Shown here: positions 27,699 to 36,374 of the stretch, in pieces | Layout of the letters: every line of letters starts with the position of its first letter | How positions within the stretch are numbered: position 1 is the stretch's first letter | NCBI RefSeq assembly: GCF_000317895.1 | Contig: NC_019567.1 | Span: forward strand, 2,294,001 to 2,358,000 | Source: Bdellovibrio bacteriovorus str. Tiberius | Lineage (GTDB): Bacteria > Bdellovibrionota > Bdellovibrionia > Bdellovibrionales > Bdellovibrionaceae | Reading direction: 5' to 3' | DNA: 64,000 nt | Program-made: the position numbers and the translations under genes | Notes under the pieces: model-generated | What the model was told of the DNA's origin: nothing | Seen by the model: the letters and a program-made list of their open reading frames with translations, nothing else | The model's database searches: none

Positions 27699-28835
27699 AT
27701 GACTAAGCCTCAACCCATTCCTTTTGGAACATCGGACTTATTCTCGCTGGGTGTAGAAGTTGAGCTTCAAATCATTCACCCGCTAACCAGAAACCTTTTT
27801 CCCATATCTCCGGACATCCTGGAAGAATGGTCCTTACAAAGCCCGCATCTGAAACCTGAAATTTTTCAGAGTATGCTGGAAATCGACACCCCGATCTGCA
27901 AAAACGTGCAGGAAGTGGAATATGAACTGCTGCTGACCAGCCGCGAGCTTTTGCGCATCTGTAAAAAGCACGGTGCCCGTCTGGCCTCCAATGGAACCCA
28001 TCCATTCGCCAAATGGCACAATCGCATTTTCTATCCGTCGGACCGCTATGAATATCTGCTGGAGCGCAATCAGCACATCGCGCGCCGTTTGATGATTTAC
28101 GGTCTGCATGTGCATCTGGGAATGAAAGATGGTGATCACTGCATCGCCATGATGAATGAGTTCCTTTACTATCTGCCGCATATGCTGGCGATGTCGGCAA
28201 GCTCCCCGTTCTGGACAGGGCATGACACGGGTCTGGCGTCTTCACGTATCACTGTGTTTGAAGCTCACCCGGCCGGAGGCACCCCGTGCCGAGTGGAAAA
28301 CTGGGCGCAATTTGAAGACATCGTACAAAAACTAACCCGCAGTAAATCCATCGGAAGCTTCAAGGACATCTGGTGGGACATCCGTCCAAGTCCAAATTAT
28401 GGCACGCTGGAAATCCGCATCTGTGACGGAGTTCCTGGAATTCGTAAAACCACGCGCCTGGTGGCGTTCATTCACCTGCTGGCTCGTCATCTGCAAAAAC
28501 GTCTTGATCAGGGCATTCGCCGTCAGACGCCGGATGACTGGATGGTGCGTGAAAACAAATGGCGCGCTTCCCGTCACGGGCTGGATTGCGAAGTGTTGAT
28601 TGATAACGACGGCATGACGAAAAATCTGCGCGAAGACATCCACGATCTGCTGACCGCAATGAAAGATGATGCCGCTGAGCTGGGCTATACGGAATATCTG
28701 AAACAACTGGTGGAAGAGGATCTGGCAAATCCATCCTATGAAATCCAGCGGGCTCTGTTTGAAAAAAACGGAGCACTCGAGGATGTTGTCGACTCACTTT
28801 GCGACGTCTTTGAAAAGGATCTCGACGTCGTCTGA
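27699..28835 (+). CDS. carboxylate-amine ligase, YbdK/GCS2 family
   Basis: A 378-aa ATP-grasp-like ligase of the glutamate-cysteine ligase type 2 family. The opening FSLGVEVELQIIHPLT, with the acidic metal ligands, and HVHLGMKDGD, SSPFWTGHDTGLASSR and IRPSPNYGTLEIRICDG are the family's active-site segments. YbdK proteins have weak gamma-glutamyl-cysteine ligase activity in vitro and their true substrates are mostly unknown. AAGGTG lies 6 nt before ATG 27699. It is followed at 29 nt by an exported SLT-like gene on the same strand. Confidence 0.9.
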   Translation: MTKPQPIPFGTSDLFSLGVEVELQIIHPLTRNLFPISPDILEEWSLQSPHLKPEIFQSMLEIDTPICKNVQEVEYELLLTSRELLRICKKHGARLASNGTHPFAKWHNRIFYPSDRYEYLLERNQHIARRLMIYGLHVHLGMKDGDHCIAMMNEFLYYLPHMLAMSASSPFWTGHDTGLASSRITVFEAHPAGGTPCRVENWAQFEDIVQKLTRSKSIGSFKDIWWDIRPSPNYGTLEIRICDGVPGIRKTTRLVAFIHLLARHLQKRLDQGIRRQTPDDWMVRENKWRASRHGLDCEVLIDNDGMTKNLREDIHDLLTAMKDDAAELGYTEYLKQLVEEDLANPSYEIQRALFEKNGALEDVVDSLCDVFEKDLDVV

Positions 28836-28864
28836 TGGCAGGCCCCTTGCTTTGTTAAGACTGC

Positions 28865-30055
28865 ATGCAAGGGTGCTTTTCCAAAACCTTTATAAAGCTG
28901 CTTAAATCCGTGATTGTCACATCCGTGGTCACCCTGTTGCCGTTCTTCGCTGCCGCCGAGAACTTCGACAGCTGCATGACCCACGCCCTGACAACCTCGT
29001 TCCCCCGCATTGCCGTCGGGGAAAAGTCGCGTCTCTTTGTGAGATGCTCCTCTGAAAAAAGCCAGCCCGAAGCCGGCCAACCGCGCCCCCGCTATACCAC
29101 TTCTGAAATCAAAGCCCTTAGCCAGGCTTTTGAGAACATCACCGACTGTCTGGAGATTGATCCTCAGTGGCTGTTCCCCAAACTGATGATGGAAAGCGGC
29201 TTTCACGTGCAAATTCAAAATCCCAATGGTGACGCTGGCATCGGTCAACTGACCGGAAAAGCCATCGCCGACGTGGACCAGGTGCTGCCCGCGTATAAGG
29301 ATCAGATCTTTAAAAGCAGCAAAAAATCCTGCCAGTGGATCAAATCCCGCACCCAATACCGTGGTGCGAGCTTCTGGCGTCCGCTGCTGAAAGAAAGCAA
29401 ATGTTCTTTGATGTCAAAGAATTCCAACCCGGTGAAGAACCTGCTTTATGCAGGGATCTTCCACAAAATGAATGAAAGATACGTCGACAACGAATTCGCC
29501 AAACGCAACATTCCGGCCCTGCTGCGTGAAGCAGGTTACCCTCGTCAGGACTATGTCCAGATCAAGCGCATTTTAATCACTCTGGGTTACAACACCGGCG
29601 GTGCCGTGGCGGTAAAAAACCTGCAGGATTATCTTTTCAGCCGTGTCGATTTCATTCGTCGTAAAAGTCAGGAATTCAACATCCAGCTGCTGGGCAGCCT
29701 GACCGAAGAAGACCGCGCCCAGGCGCTGTCCTATGTGCAAGCCAAAGATTTTGATTTTAAAAAAGGCCTTGGCGACTTCCAAAAACACAAAAACAATCTG
29801 AAACAGCAACTGCGCGAACAAAACCGCCAACTGACCGAAGACCAAGTCGACGTGGCGGTTTCCCGTGTCCTCAGAAACGTTTCTGCGTCGATGTACAGTT
29901 TCCCAGAATGGCTGCAAGTGTGGCAAAGCCACGGCGGCCCAGGGTATGTTTCAAGTCTTGCTCAAACGGCCGTGCACCTGGAAAAGCGCTTTGGCCGCAC
30001 GTGTTCCAACCCCGACAACTATCGCGTGATTGAATCATCCATGGTGGGCCTATAA
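28865..30055 (+). CDS. exported lytic-transglycosylase-like protein
   Basis: A 396-aa protein with a signal peptide (hydrophobic 13-30, cleavage near AAAEN). Residues about 90-140 resemble the SLT fold: WLFPKLMMESGFHVQIQNPN with a candidate catalytic Glu in MESGF, then AGIGQLTGKAI, corresponding to the ES and GLMQ(I/L) motifs of lytic transglycosylases. The rest is helical and unlike known families. A role in cutting peptidoglycan is inferred. The Shine-Dalgarno site is weak. The next gene starts one base after its stop. Confidence 0.7.
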   Translation: MQGCFSKTFIKLLKSVIVTSVVTLLPFFAAAENFDSCMTHALTTSFPRIAVGEKSRLFVRCSSEKSQPEAGQPRPRYTTSEIKALSQAFENITDCLEIDPQWLFPKLMMESGFHVQIQNPNGDAGIGQLTGKAIADVDQVLPAYKDQIFKSSKKSCQWIKSRTQYRGASFWRPLLKESKCSLMSKNSNPVKNLLYAGIFHKMNERYVDNEFAKRNIPALLREAGYPRQDYVQIKRILITLGYNTGGAVAVKNLQDYLFSRVDFIRRKSQEFNIQLLGSLTEEDRAQALSYVQAKDFDFKKGLGDFQKHKNNLKQQLREQNRQLTEDQVDVAVSRVLRNVSASMYSFPEWLQVWQSHGGPGYVSSLAQTAVHLEKRFGRTCSNPDNYRVIESSMVGL

Positions 30056-30056
30056 T

Positions 30057-31409
30057 ATGTTTATCCAACGCTTGCTGCTGATAACGGCGCTGATCACATC
30101 CATGGGGGCCACATCCCTGGGTGCCTCTCTTTGCAGTTCCATCTTTGCAACCAGCTCCGCAAAAACCGGACTGCACTCCAGCCAATCCCAGTGGGAACAG
30201 CTTTTCCAAGGTGCTCAAACACCCCAGCAATACAAAACCGCGATCCAGCAAATGATTCGCACCATGGAGCAGTCTCCGCTGGGACCGCCGGCGCAGTGGC
30301 GCACTCTAAATCAAAATTATCAAACAGAGTTCCTTTTCCTGATGCCTCAAATCAACTTTGTGGAACCGTTGATTAAAATGCGTTCCTCCCTGACAACGGC
30401 CCAGAAAAAAGACCTGCTTGAAAGCATTGATGGATTTAAGTCCGCCATTCAAGAATCCAATCGGGTGTCGTTGCACTATTGGCACCTTCAATTTGAAACC
30501 ATGAAAATGGCCTTGAGCCCGAAACTTGCCGATGCCTACATCAAGAACATTCCCGCGGATACGGCGTTAATCCAGAACACCAATCACTATCTGACCATCA
30601 GCCTGCAAAGAGTCCTGGAAACCCTTCCAACCAAGGACGCCGCGCGCCTGACGACTATGCTGACCAAAGGAATTCAGAAAGAATATAAAAACAAAGATCC
30701 GGAAATGAAAGACCGCCGTCGCAACTTCGAAGCCCTTCATAGGATCATCAATAGCGCCACCGTTTCCAAATACTATTCCGCCTTACAAGGCAAGTCGTCG
30801 CTGAGCAAAGCCGAGGCGTCCCGTATTGTTGAGCAGTTCTGGAATGAGTTCTATCAAACTCCCACACAGAAACGCTGGCGCTCGGAATATTCCTTTAGCC
30901 TGGTTCTAAAGACGGCGGCGGCGCTGCCGCAAAGCCCTCTGGCGAAACACCTTTCCCCGGACTCCGTCCTTGAGATTTATGGCAGTTTCCCGAATGGAAA
31001 AGCGGATCTGCAAAAATCGGATTTTGACCTGCATCTTAGCAGGGATCTGGCGCGCAAATTCATTCAATCTTTCACTGACCGCAATCGCAACTATGCCGAA
31101 CCCTTTGCTGATCAATTCAGGGACCAGCCCACGGGCGAGGCTCGGTCCGCTATTTTGGAATTTTCAAATGACCTGGTTGCGACCGAAAAACGTGTCTCTG
31201 AGATCATGGGGATCACCCGCTATGAACCTTCAGAGCTTATGACCATTGTGCCGCTGCTGGATTCCAGCTTTCACACGCCCGCAAAGATCAACTATTACAA
31301 CCCGATCTCGCTTCGCCTGGAAAAGGGCCGGATGTATCTGGAGTTCCATGACGTTATCAAACAGCGTCAGGCGCTGAAAATCGAGCTGACTGACGGTCCT
31401 TCGCACTGA
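30057..31409 (+). CDS. exported protein with a nucleotidyltransferase-fold signature
   Basis: A 450-aa protein. Residues 1-23 look like a signal peptide (LLLITALITSMGATSLGAS). The middle is helical. At about residues 304-326 there is LEIYGSFPNGKADLQKSDFD, followed by LHLS. This matches the hG-(G/S)-x9-13-Dh(D/E)h pattern of the polymerase-beta-type nucleotidyltransferase fold. Such enzymes need NTP and are normally cytoplasmic, so the combination with a signal peptide is odd. ATG 30057 lies one base after the previous stop. Function unknown. Confidence 0.65.
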   Translation: MFIQRLLLITALITSMGATSLGASLCSSIFATSSAKTGLHSSQSQWEQLFQGAQTPQQYKTAIQQMIRTMEQSPLGPPAQWRTLNQNYQTEFLFLMPQINFVEPLIKMRSSLTTAQKKDLLESIDGFKSAIQESNRVSLHYWHLQFETMKMALSPKLADAYIKNIPADTALIQNTNHYLTISLQRVLETLPTKDAARLTTMLTKGIQKEYKNKDPEMKDRRRNFEALHRIINSATVSKYYSALQGKSSLSKAEASRIVEQFWNEFYQTPTQKRWRSEYSFSLVLKTAAALPQSPLAKHLSPDSVLEIYGSFPNGKADLQKSDFDLHLSRDLARKFIQSFTDRNRNYAEPFADQFRDQPTGEARSAILEFSNDLVATEKRVSEIMGITRYEPSELMTIVPLLDSSFHTPAKINYYNPISLRLEKGRMYLEFHDVIKQRQALKIELTDGPSH

Positions 31410-31519
31410 CTAACAATTTTAGGTGCCGTCTCAGTTTGAAACGTCACGGCACCGGTAAAAACCACCACGATAAAGCTCAGCACCACAAAGCAGGCACTGC
31501 TTTTGAATATCCCTTCAGT

Positions 31520-32542
31520 ATGGGTTACAGCATGTGGATTCTATTATTGGTTCTAAGTTTTGCCAGATTTGCCTGGGCCACCGGCGATCTGGTTCGTCTG
31601 TATGAATGGAGTCCAGGAAACACCCTGGCGCCAATCATTCTGCCCGTGAAGTCCGGGGAGACCCCGGAACAAGCCGCCACCCGCTATATGCGCGGATTGC
31701 AAAGACAGCCCGAACTGATGGAACTGTTTGAAGGCAGAACACCTGATTTGGCCTTGTCCGGTTTTAAACCCTTAAATGAAAACTCCCGTGAATCGCGCGC
31801 GCTTTTGATTGCCAATCTTCCGAAGGATTACGGCATGAATTCCCAGCGTGTGATCAACTTCAAAAAAATCTTCGCGCAAAGCCGTCAAAGCTCGTTCATC
31901 CTGCCCATGAATGCCAACCTGGGACTGAGCCTTGAAGAAACCCGCGACCTGTTCAAACAAATCTCTGAAAAATTCCCATTCATGGTGGCCATGGGTGGAG
32001 ATGACGTTGAACCAAACCTTTACAAGAAACAAAACACCCATTCCCGCAACACTATCCCGACCCGCGATCAGTTCGAAATTCAGCTGATCAAGTCTTATGT
32101 TGCGCAGGAAAAAGGCTTCCTGCTGGGGGTTTGCCGTGGTTCTCAGATTTCGGCAGTGGCTTTGGGTTATCAGCTGATGCAGGATGTGCCTTTCCATGTC
32201 GGCGATAAAGTCAGCCACGCCAACGACTGGCATGAAATTCAGGTTCATAAAACCAAACACAACCTTCTGGGTTCATTGGTTCCAAACGCTGACGGAAAAC
32301 TGCTGGTGAATTCACTGCACCACCAGGCCGTGATCTATAAAGAAAACGGTCCATTACAACTGGCTGCCCAAGGACACGATGGCGTCACGGAAGCCACCGA
32401 GTTTAAAAACGGCCGCGGTCTGCTATTGCAATTCCACCCGGAACTGATGAACAACCAACTGGGCTCCAAGATCCTGTGGCGCATTGTTCAGCAAAAGAAT
32501 GTCGTGATGCCTTCCCGCTGCTCTAAAATCTTTGCTCTGTAA
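31520..32542 (+). CDS. exported peptidase C26 / gamma-glutamyl hydrolase-like protein
   Basis: About 341 aa. The N-terminus MWILLLVLSFARFAWATGD is a signal peptide. The body is a class-I glutamine-amidotransferase-like fold as in gamma-glutamyl-GABA hydrolase (PuuD): MVAMGGDDVEPNLY, the nucleophile elbow FLLGVCRGSQ, VNSLHHQAV and LLLQFHPELM with the His-Glu of the triad. These enzymes cut gamma-glutamyl bonds. An exported form could act on gamma-D-Glu links of wall peptides or on gamma-glutamyl peptides (inference). The start is uncertain: ATG 31520 or 31532; the frame is open to a TTG at 31436. Confidence 0.8.
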   Translation: MGYSMWILLLVLSFARFAWATGDLVRLYEWSPGNTLAPIILPVKSGETPEQAATRYMRGLQRQPELMELFEGRTPDLALSGFKPLNENSRESRALLIANLPKDYGMNSQRVINFKKIFAQSRQSSFILPMNANLGLSLEETRDLFKQISEKFPFMVAMGGDDVEPNLYKKQNTHSRNTIPTRDQFEIQLIKSYVAQEKGFLLGVCRGSQISAVALGYQLMQDVPFHVGDKVSHANDWHEIQVHKTKHNLLGSLVPNADGKLLVNSLHHQAVIYKENGPLQLAAQGHDGVTEATEFKNGRGLLLQFHPELMNNQLGSKILWRIVQQKNVVMPSRCSKIFAL

Positions 32543-32603
32543 CACGGCCAGACGGCCTCACTAAGTGATTGCCCTTTAAAGACAGTGATCTAACATAAAG
32601 GGC

Positions 32604-34007
32604 ATGCTGGAAAAGTTCTTTCTTCATCAAAAGCAGTACAGTTTAAAAATCCGCGGCGAAGGCTTGGCTTCCCGTATTGAAGCTCTGAACGAGCTTGAAA
32701 AAGCCATCGAAGCGCACCGCTCAGAAATCATCGATGCCCTGAAAAAAGACTTCCAAAAGCCAGAAGCCGAAACCCTGCTTTCAGAAATCTATCCTGTCCT
32801 GAAAGAAATCAAATTCACCAAAAAGCATCTTTCCCAATGGGCGAAAGCCAGAAAGGTTCACACCCCACTGACTTTGTTTGGAAGTAAAAGCTATATCCAA
32901 CCCGAGGCTCGCGGCGTGTGCCTGCTGATCGGCCCCTGGAACTATCCGTTTCAGCTGTGTATGCTGCCACTGGTCTCGGCGCTTGCGGCGGGCAACTGTG
33001 CGATTGTGAAACCTTCAGAACTGACCCGACACACCAGCAGCGTGATCAAAAAAATTCTGACCGGAACCTTTGTTTCAGATCACGTCTTTGTTGCCGAGGG
33101 CGGCGTTGAGACAACGCAGGAACTTTTAAAGTTCCCTTTTGATCATATCTTCTTCACTGGCAGCACCCGGGTGGGAAAAATTGTCATGGAAGCTGCCGCC
33201 AAGAATCTTACCAGCGTGACCCTGGAACTGGGTGGAAAGTCCCCGACCATCGTGGATGCCACGGCAAATGTTGATGAGGCCGCGCAAAAGATCGCCTGGG
33301 CCAAATTCATCAATGCCGGCCAGACTTGCGTGGCTCCGGATTATCTGTTCGTGCACGAAAGCATCTATCATGCCTTTAAAAAACGTCTGATTGCGGCTAT
33401 TGAAGGCTTCTATGGAAAGTCCCCTGAACTGCGCAAAAGCTCGCCGGACTTTGCACGCATGGTTAGTTTCAATCATGCCCGCCGCCTGAAGGACCTGATC
33501 GACGATGCCGTCAGCAAAAATGCCAAGGTCGTTTTCGGTGGCGAGTCTACACCAGAGGAACATTTCTGCGGCCCGACCTTGCTGGAAAATGTGGATCCTC
33601 ATTCCCTGATCATGCAGGAAGAAATCTTTGGCCCGGTACTGCCCGTGATGACATTCAAAGAAATTTCAGAAGTGGTTCACTATATCAATGAACGGGAAAA
33701 GCCTTTGGCCTTGTACTGCTATACCAACAGCCAAATGAACATGGAACGAATTCAATACGAAACCAGCTCTGGTGGACTGGTCTTTAACGATTCAGTGATT
33801 CACTTTGTGAACCCGCATCTGCCATTTGGCGGAGTGAACCACAGCGGCCTGGGCAGCTATCATGGGGAACATGGCTTCCGCGCGTTTTCACATGAAAAAG
33901 CGGTCTTAAAGCAGTCCTTCTTCGGCAAGCTTTTGCGAATCATGTATCCTCCTTATACGCCTTTCAAAATGACGGCGCTGAAGAATCTGATTCGCTTCCG
34001 CCTTTAA
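32604..34007 (+). CDS. aldehyde dehydrogenase, class-3 type
   Basis: A 467-aa NAD(P)-dependent aldehyde dehydrogenase of the ALDH3 / fatty-aldehyde branch, which is shorter at the N-terminus than other ALDHs. Key parts are GPWNYPFQL, IVKPSELT, FTGSTRVGKIV (cofactor loop), LELGGKSP with Glu208 and NAGQTCVAPDY with the catalytic Cys242. The C-terminal hydrophobic/basic segment could associate with a membrane. It oxidises medium or long-chain aldehydes in other bacteria. The 3' end overlaps the convergent antiporter gene by 4 nt. Confidence 0.93.
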   Translation: MLEKFFLHQKQYSLKIRGEGLASRIEALNELEKAIEAHRSEIIDALKKDFQKPEAETLLSEIYPVLKEIKFTKKHLSQWAKARKVHTPLTLFGSKSYIQPEARGVCLLIGPWNYPFQLCMLPLVSALAAGNCAIVKPSELTRHTSSVIKKILTGTFVSDHVFVAEGGVETTQELLKFPFDHIFFTGSTRVGKIVMEAAAKNLTSVTLELGGKSPTIVDATANVDEAAQKIAWAKFINAGQTCVAPDYLFVHESIYHAFKKRLIAAIEGFYGKSPELRKSSPDFARMVSFNHARRLKDLIDDAVSKNAKVVFGGESTPEEHFCGPTLLENVDPHSLIMQEEIFGPVLPVMTFKEISEVVHYINEREKPLALYCYTNSQMNMERIQYETSSGGLVFNDSVIHFVNPHLPFGGVNHSGLGSYHGEHGFRAFSHEKAVLKQSFFGKLLRIMYPPYTPFKMTALKNLIRFRL

Positions 34008-36223
34008 GTCAGTTGCAGGATCTTTTCGCGATCGCCCACAATCCACAACAAATCCCCGCGCTTCAGCGTTTCGCTGGAGTCCGGGTTTAAAATACGCCCG
34101 CCCTCACGTTCGATACCGACCACCAGTCCGTGGGTGATCTCGCGCAGACCGCATTCACGGATGCTTTTGTTCAGGAATGGCGAACCGTCCGTCAGCAGAT
34201 ACTGCTCAAGACTGTACTCGGCTTCGGCTTCGGTTGAGGCCACTTCCGGGACCTCGGATTGAATGAACCCTTTAAACAGAATCAACTGCTCATCCGTCCC
34301 GATCACAAAAACATGATCGTGAGGCATCAGACATTCCACCCGGCCCGGAGCCGTAATACGACGGCGACCTCGTTCAATCAGGGCAATCGTCACCCCGTAT
34401 TTTTCACGGATCGAAAGCTGATGCAAAGGCACACCGACGTAAGGAGCCTCCGGCGGAATCATAAATTCTGTGATGTGGGCGTCCCAGGGGGCCAAAGAAC
34501 GGCTGTTCTTTCGGGCATGAACCTTCTGAACATCGTCATGCAGGTTCGTCAGGAACCGTTTTTCAAACCAGCCGTAAATGTCCTGCAACTTCTGAGAAAG
34601 CACATACCCAACCACCACGACCATCCACAAAGTGATCGCCACCGCCCACAGCAGCGGCACAAACTGCCCCACCATCGCACCCAACAGTCCCACCGCCAGC
34701 ATGATCCGGGAAACCAGGAAGACATAGTTATGACTGCCCTTCCCCTGCTCAACCAAAAGGGCTTCGAACTGTTTGGTCCGCCCAAAAGCCAACGCCCACA
34801 AGAACGGAGCACTCATCACCAGGGTGGCACTTAAAGTAAGGAACTTGGCAGGACCTTCTTCCATCTGGCGTTCCAAAAGAAACGGCAGGAATACACGGGC
34901 CATGGTCAGGAACACCGCCACCACAACCACCGCATTCAAGAGAACCTTTAAGATATAGGCGCGAACCTGTTCACGCCATTCGCGGTTCCCGGACATAGAA
35001 AATGAAATCACACTGTAGCTGTCGATGGACTGGATAAACCGGGCTGGCAGGAATCGTTCAAGCCACGCATAAGTCTTTTCCGCGGACCGCGCCATGTACG
35101 GAGTCGTAAAGGCTGTCAGCACTGAAACCGCCACCGCGATCGGATAAATCTTTTCACTGATAACCTTAAGACTTAAACCCAAGGTCGCGATAATAAAGGA
35201 AAACTCGCCGATCTGAGCAAGACTCATTCCGGACTGCAAGGAAGACTTGAAGGTCTGCCCCGACAACACCGAACCTAAAGTCACACTTAAAGTTTTTCCC
35301 ACGATAACAACTGCTGACAGCAGCAGCACTTCTTTCCAATAAATAGATATCACATGGGGATCAATCAGCATCCCGACCGAAATAAAGAACACGGCCGAGA
35401 ACAGATTTTTGATCGGCGCAATCAGATGGTGAATGCGTTCGCCTTCGATGGTTTCAGCCAAAATGGAGCCTGTAATGAACGCTCCCAAAGCGGATGAAAA
35501 CCCGACGTTGCTGGCAAAAACCACCATCATCAGACACAGCCCCACGGCCACGACCAGGACAGTTTCTTCAGACAGCAGCTTTTGCGTGCGCTTTAAGAAA
35601 CTTGGCAAAAGGAAGATCCCCGCCACGAACCAGATCGACAGGAAGAAGGAAAGCTTAAGGACCGCCCCCAGCATTTCGGATCCGGAAAAGTCCCGGGTCA
35701 AAGCCACCGTGGTCAGCAAGACCATCAAAAGAACGGCCACAAGGTCTTCGATAACCAGAACCCCAAAGACCATCCCCACGAACTTCATGTTCTTCATGCC
35801 CAGTTCTTCCACCGTGCGGATGATGATAGAAGTGGATGAAATGGAAAGAATCCCGCCCAGGAACAAGCTGTCCATGGTGCTCCACCCCAGCAGGCGGCCG
35901 GTGGTGAATCCAAACAGGATCATCAAAGAAACTTCAAATAGTGCGGTGAAACTGGCGGATCCGCCGACGCGCAAAAGCTTTTTAAAGCTGAACTCCAACC
36001 CGAGGGCGAACAAAAGGAAGATAACCCCGATTTCGGCCCACAGGTTGATGCTGGCCACCCCGATCACCGTCGGGAAAATCGAAGTTTTCGGCCCCACCAG
36101 AAAGCCGGCGACCAAATATCCAAGAACTATGGGTTGATTGAGTTTTTTAAATAGAAGTGTAACAAGCCCTGCAGTACCAAGAATCAGGGCCAGGTCGTGA
36201 ATCATCGCCGGTAAATGCTGCAT
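34004..36223 (-). CDS. CPA2-family cation:proton antiporter with TrkA-C domains
   Basis: A 739-aa KefB/RosB-like inner-membrane protein. Residues about 8-390 hold the 11-13 helices of the CPA2 exchanger core (QPIVLGYLVAGFLVGP, FALGLEFSFKKL, SSTSIIIRTVEELG, FGVLVIEDLVAVLLMVLL with the ion-binding acidic pair). A further group of helices lies at about 420-530. Two C-terminal regulatory RCK-C/TrkA-C modules follow (about 570-650 and 670-735). A TrkA-N NAD domain is not seen. The ion is probably K+ or Na+. The start could also be ATG at residue 7. Confidence 0.88.
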   Translation of the reverse strand: MQHLPAMIHDLALILGTAGLVTLLFKKLNQPIVLGYLVAGFLVGPKTSIFPTVIGVASINLWAEIGVIFLLFALGLEFSFKKLLRVGGSASFTALFEVSLMILFGFTTGRLLGWSTMDSLFLGGILSISSTSIIIRTVEELGMKNMKFVGMVFGVLVIEDLVAVLLMVLLTTVALTRDFSGSEMLGAVLKLSFFLSIWFVAGIFLLPSFLKRTQKLLSEETVLVVAVGLCLMMVVFASNVGFSSALGAFITGSILAETIEGERIHHLIAPIKNLFSAVFFISVGMLIDPHVISIYWKEVLLLSAVVIVGKTLSVTLGSVLSGQTFKSSLQSGMSLAQIGEFSFIIATLGLSLKVISEKIYPIAVAVSVLTAFTTPYMARSAEKTYAWLERFLPARFIQSIDSYSVISFSMSGNREWREQVRAYILKVLLNAVVVVAVFLTMARVFLPFLLERQMEEGPAKFLTLSATLVMSAPFLWALAFGRTKQFEALLVEQGKGSHNYVFLVSRIMLAVGLLGAMVGQFVPLLWAVAITLWMVVVVGYVLSQKLQDIYGWFEKRFLTNLHDDVQKVHARKNSRSLAPWDAHITEFMIPPEAPYVGVPLHQLSIREKYGVTIALIERGRRRITAPGRVECLMPHDHVFVIGTDEQLILFKGFIQSEVPEVASTEAEAEYSLEQYLLTDGSPFLNKSIRECGLREITHGLVVGIEREGGRILNPDSSETLKRGDLLWIVGDREKILQLT

Positions 36224-36311
36224 AGATAAATTATGCCCACAATTCAGCCTAAGGCACCAGCTGCGTTTTTACTAAAAGGTAACAGGCGCCTTTTTCCGCA
36301 GCAGTGCGCCA

Positions 36312-36346
36312 GAAAAGCAAAACGGCCTTCCCGAAGGAAAGCCGTC
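36312..36346 (-). terminator. terminator of the subtilase gene
   Basis: Read on the minus strand: GACGGCTTTCC TTCG GGAAGGCCGT then TTTGCTTTT. The stem has a UUCG tetraloop, one of the most stable kinds. It begins 29 nt after the subtilase stop. Confidence 0.85.
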
Positions 36347-36374
36347 TTTAAAAGATCTGAATTTGAAACGAAAA

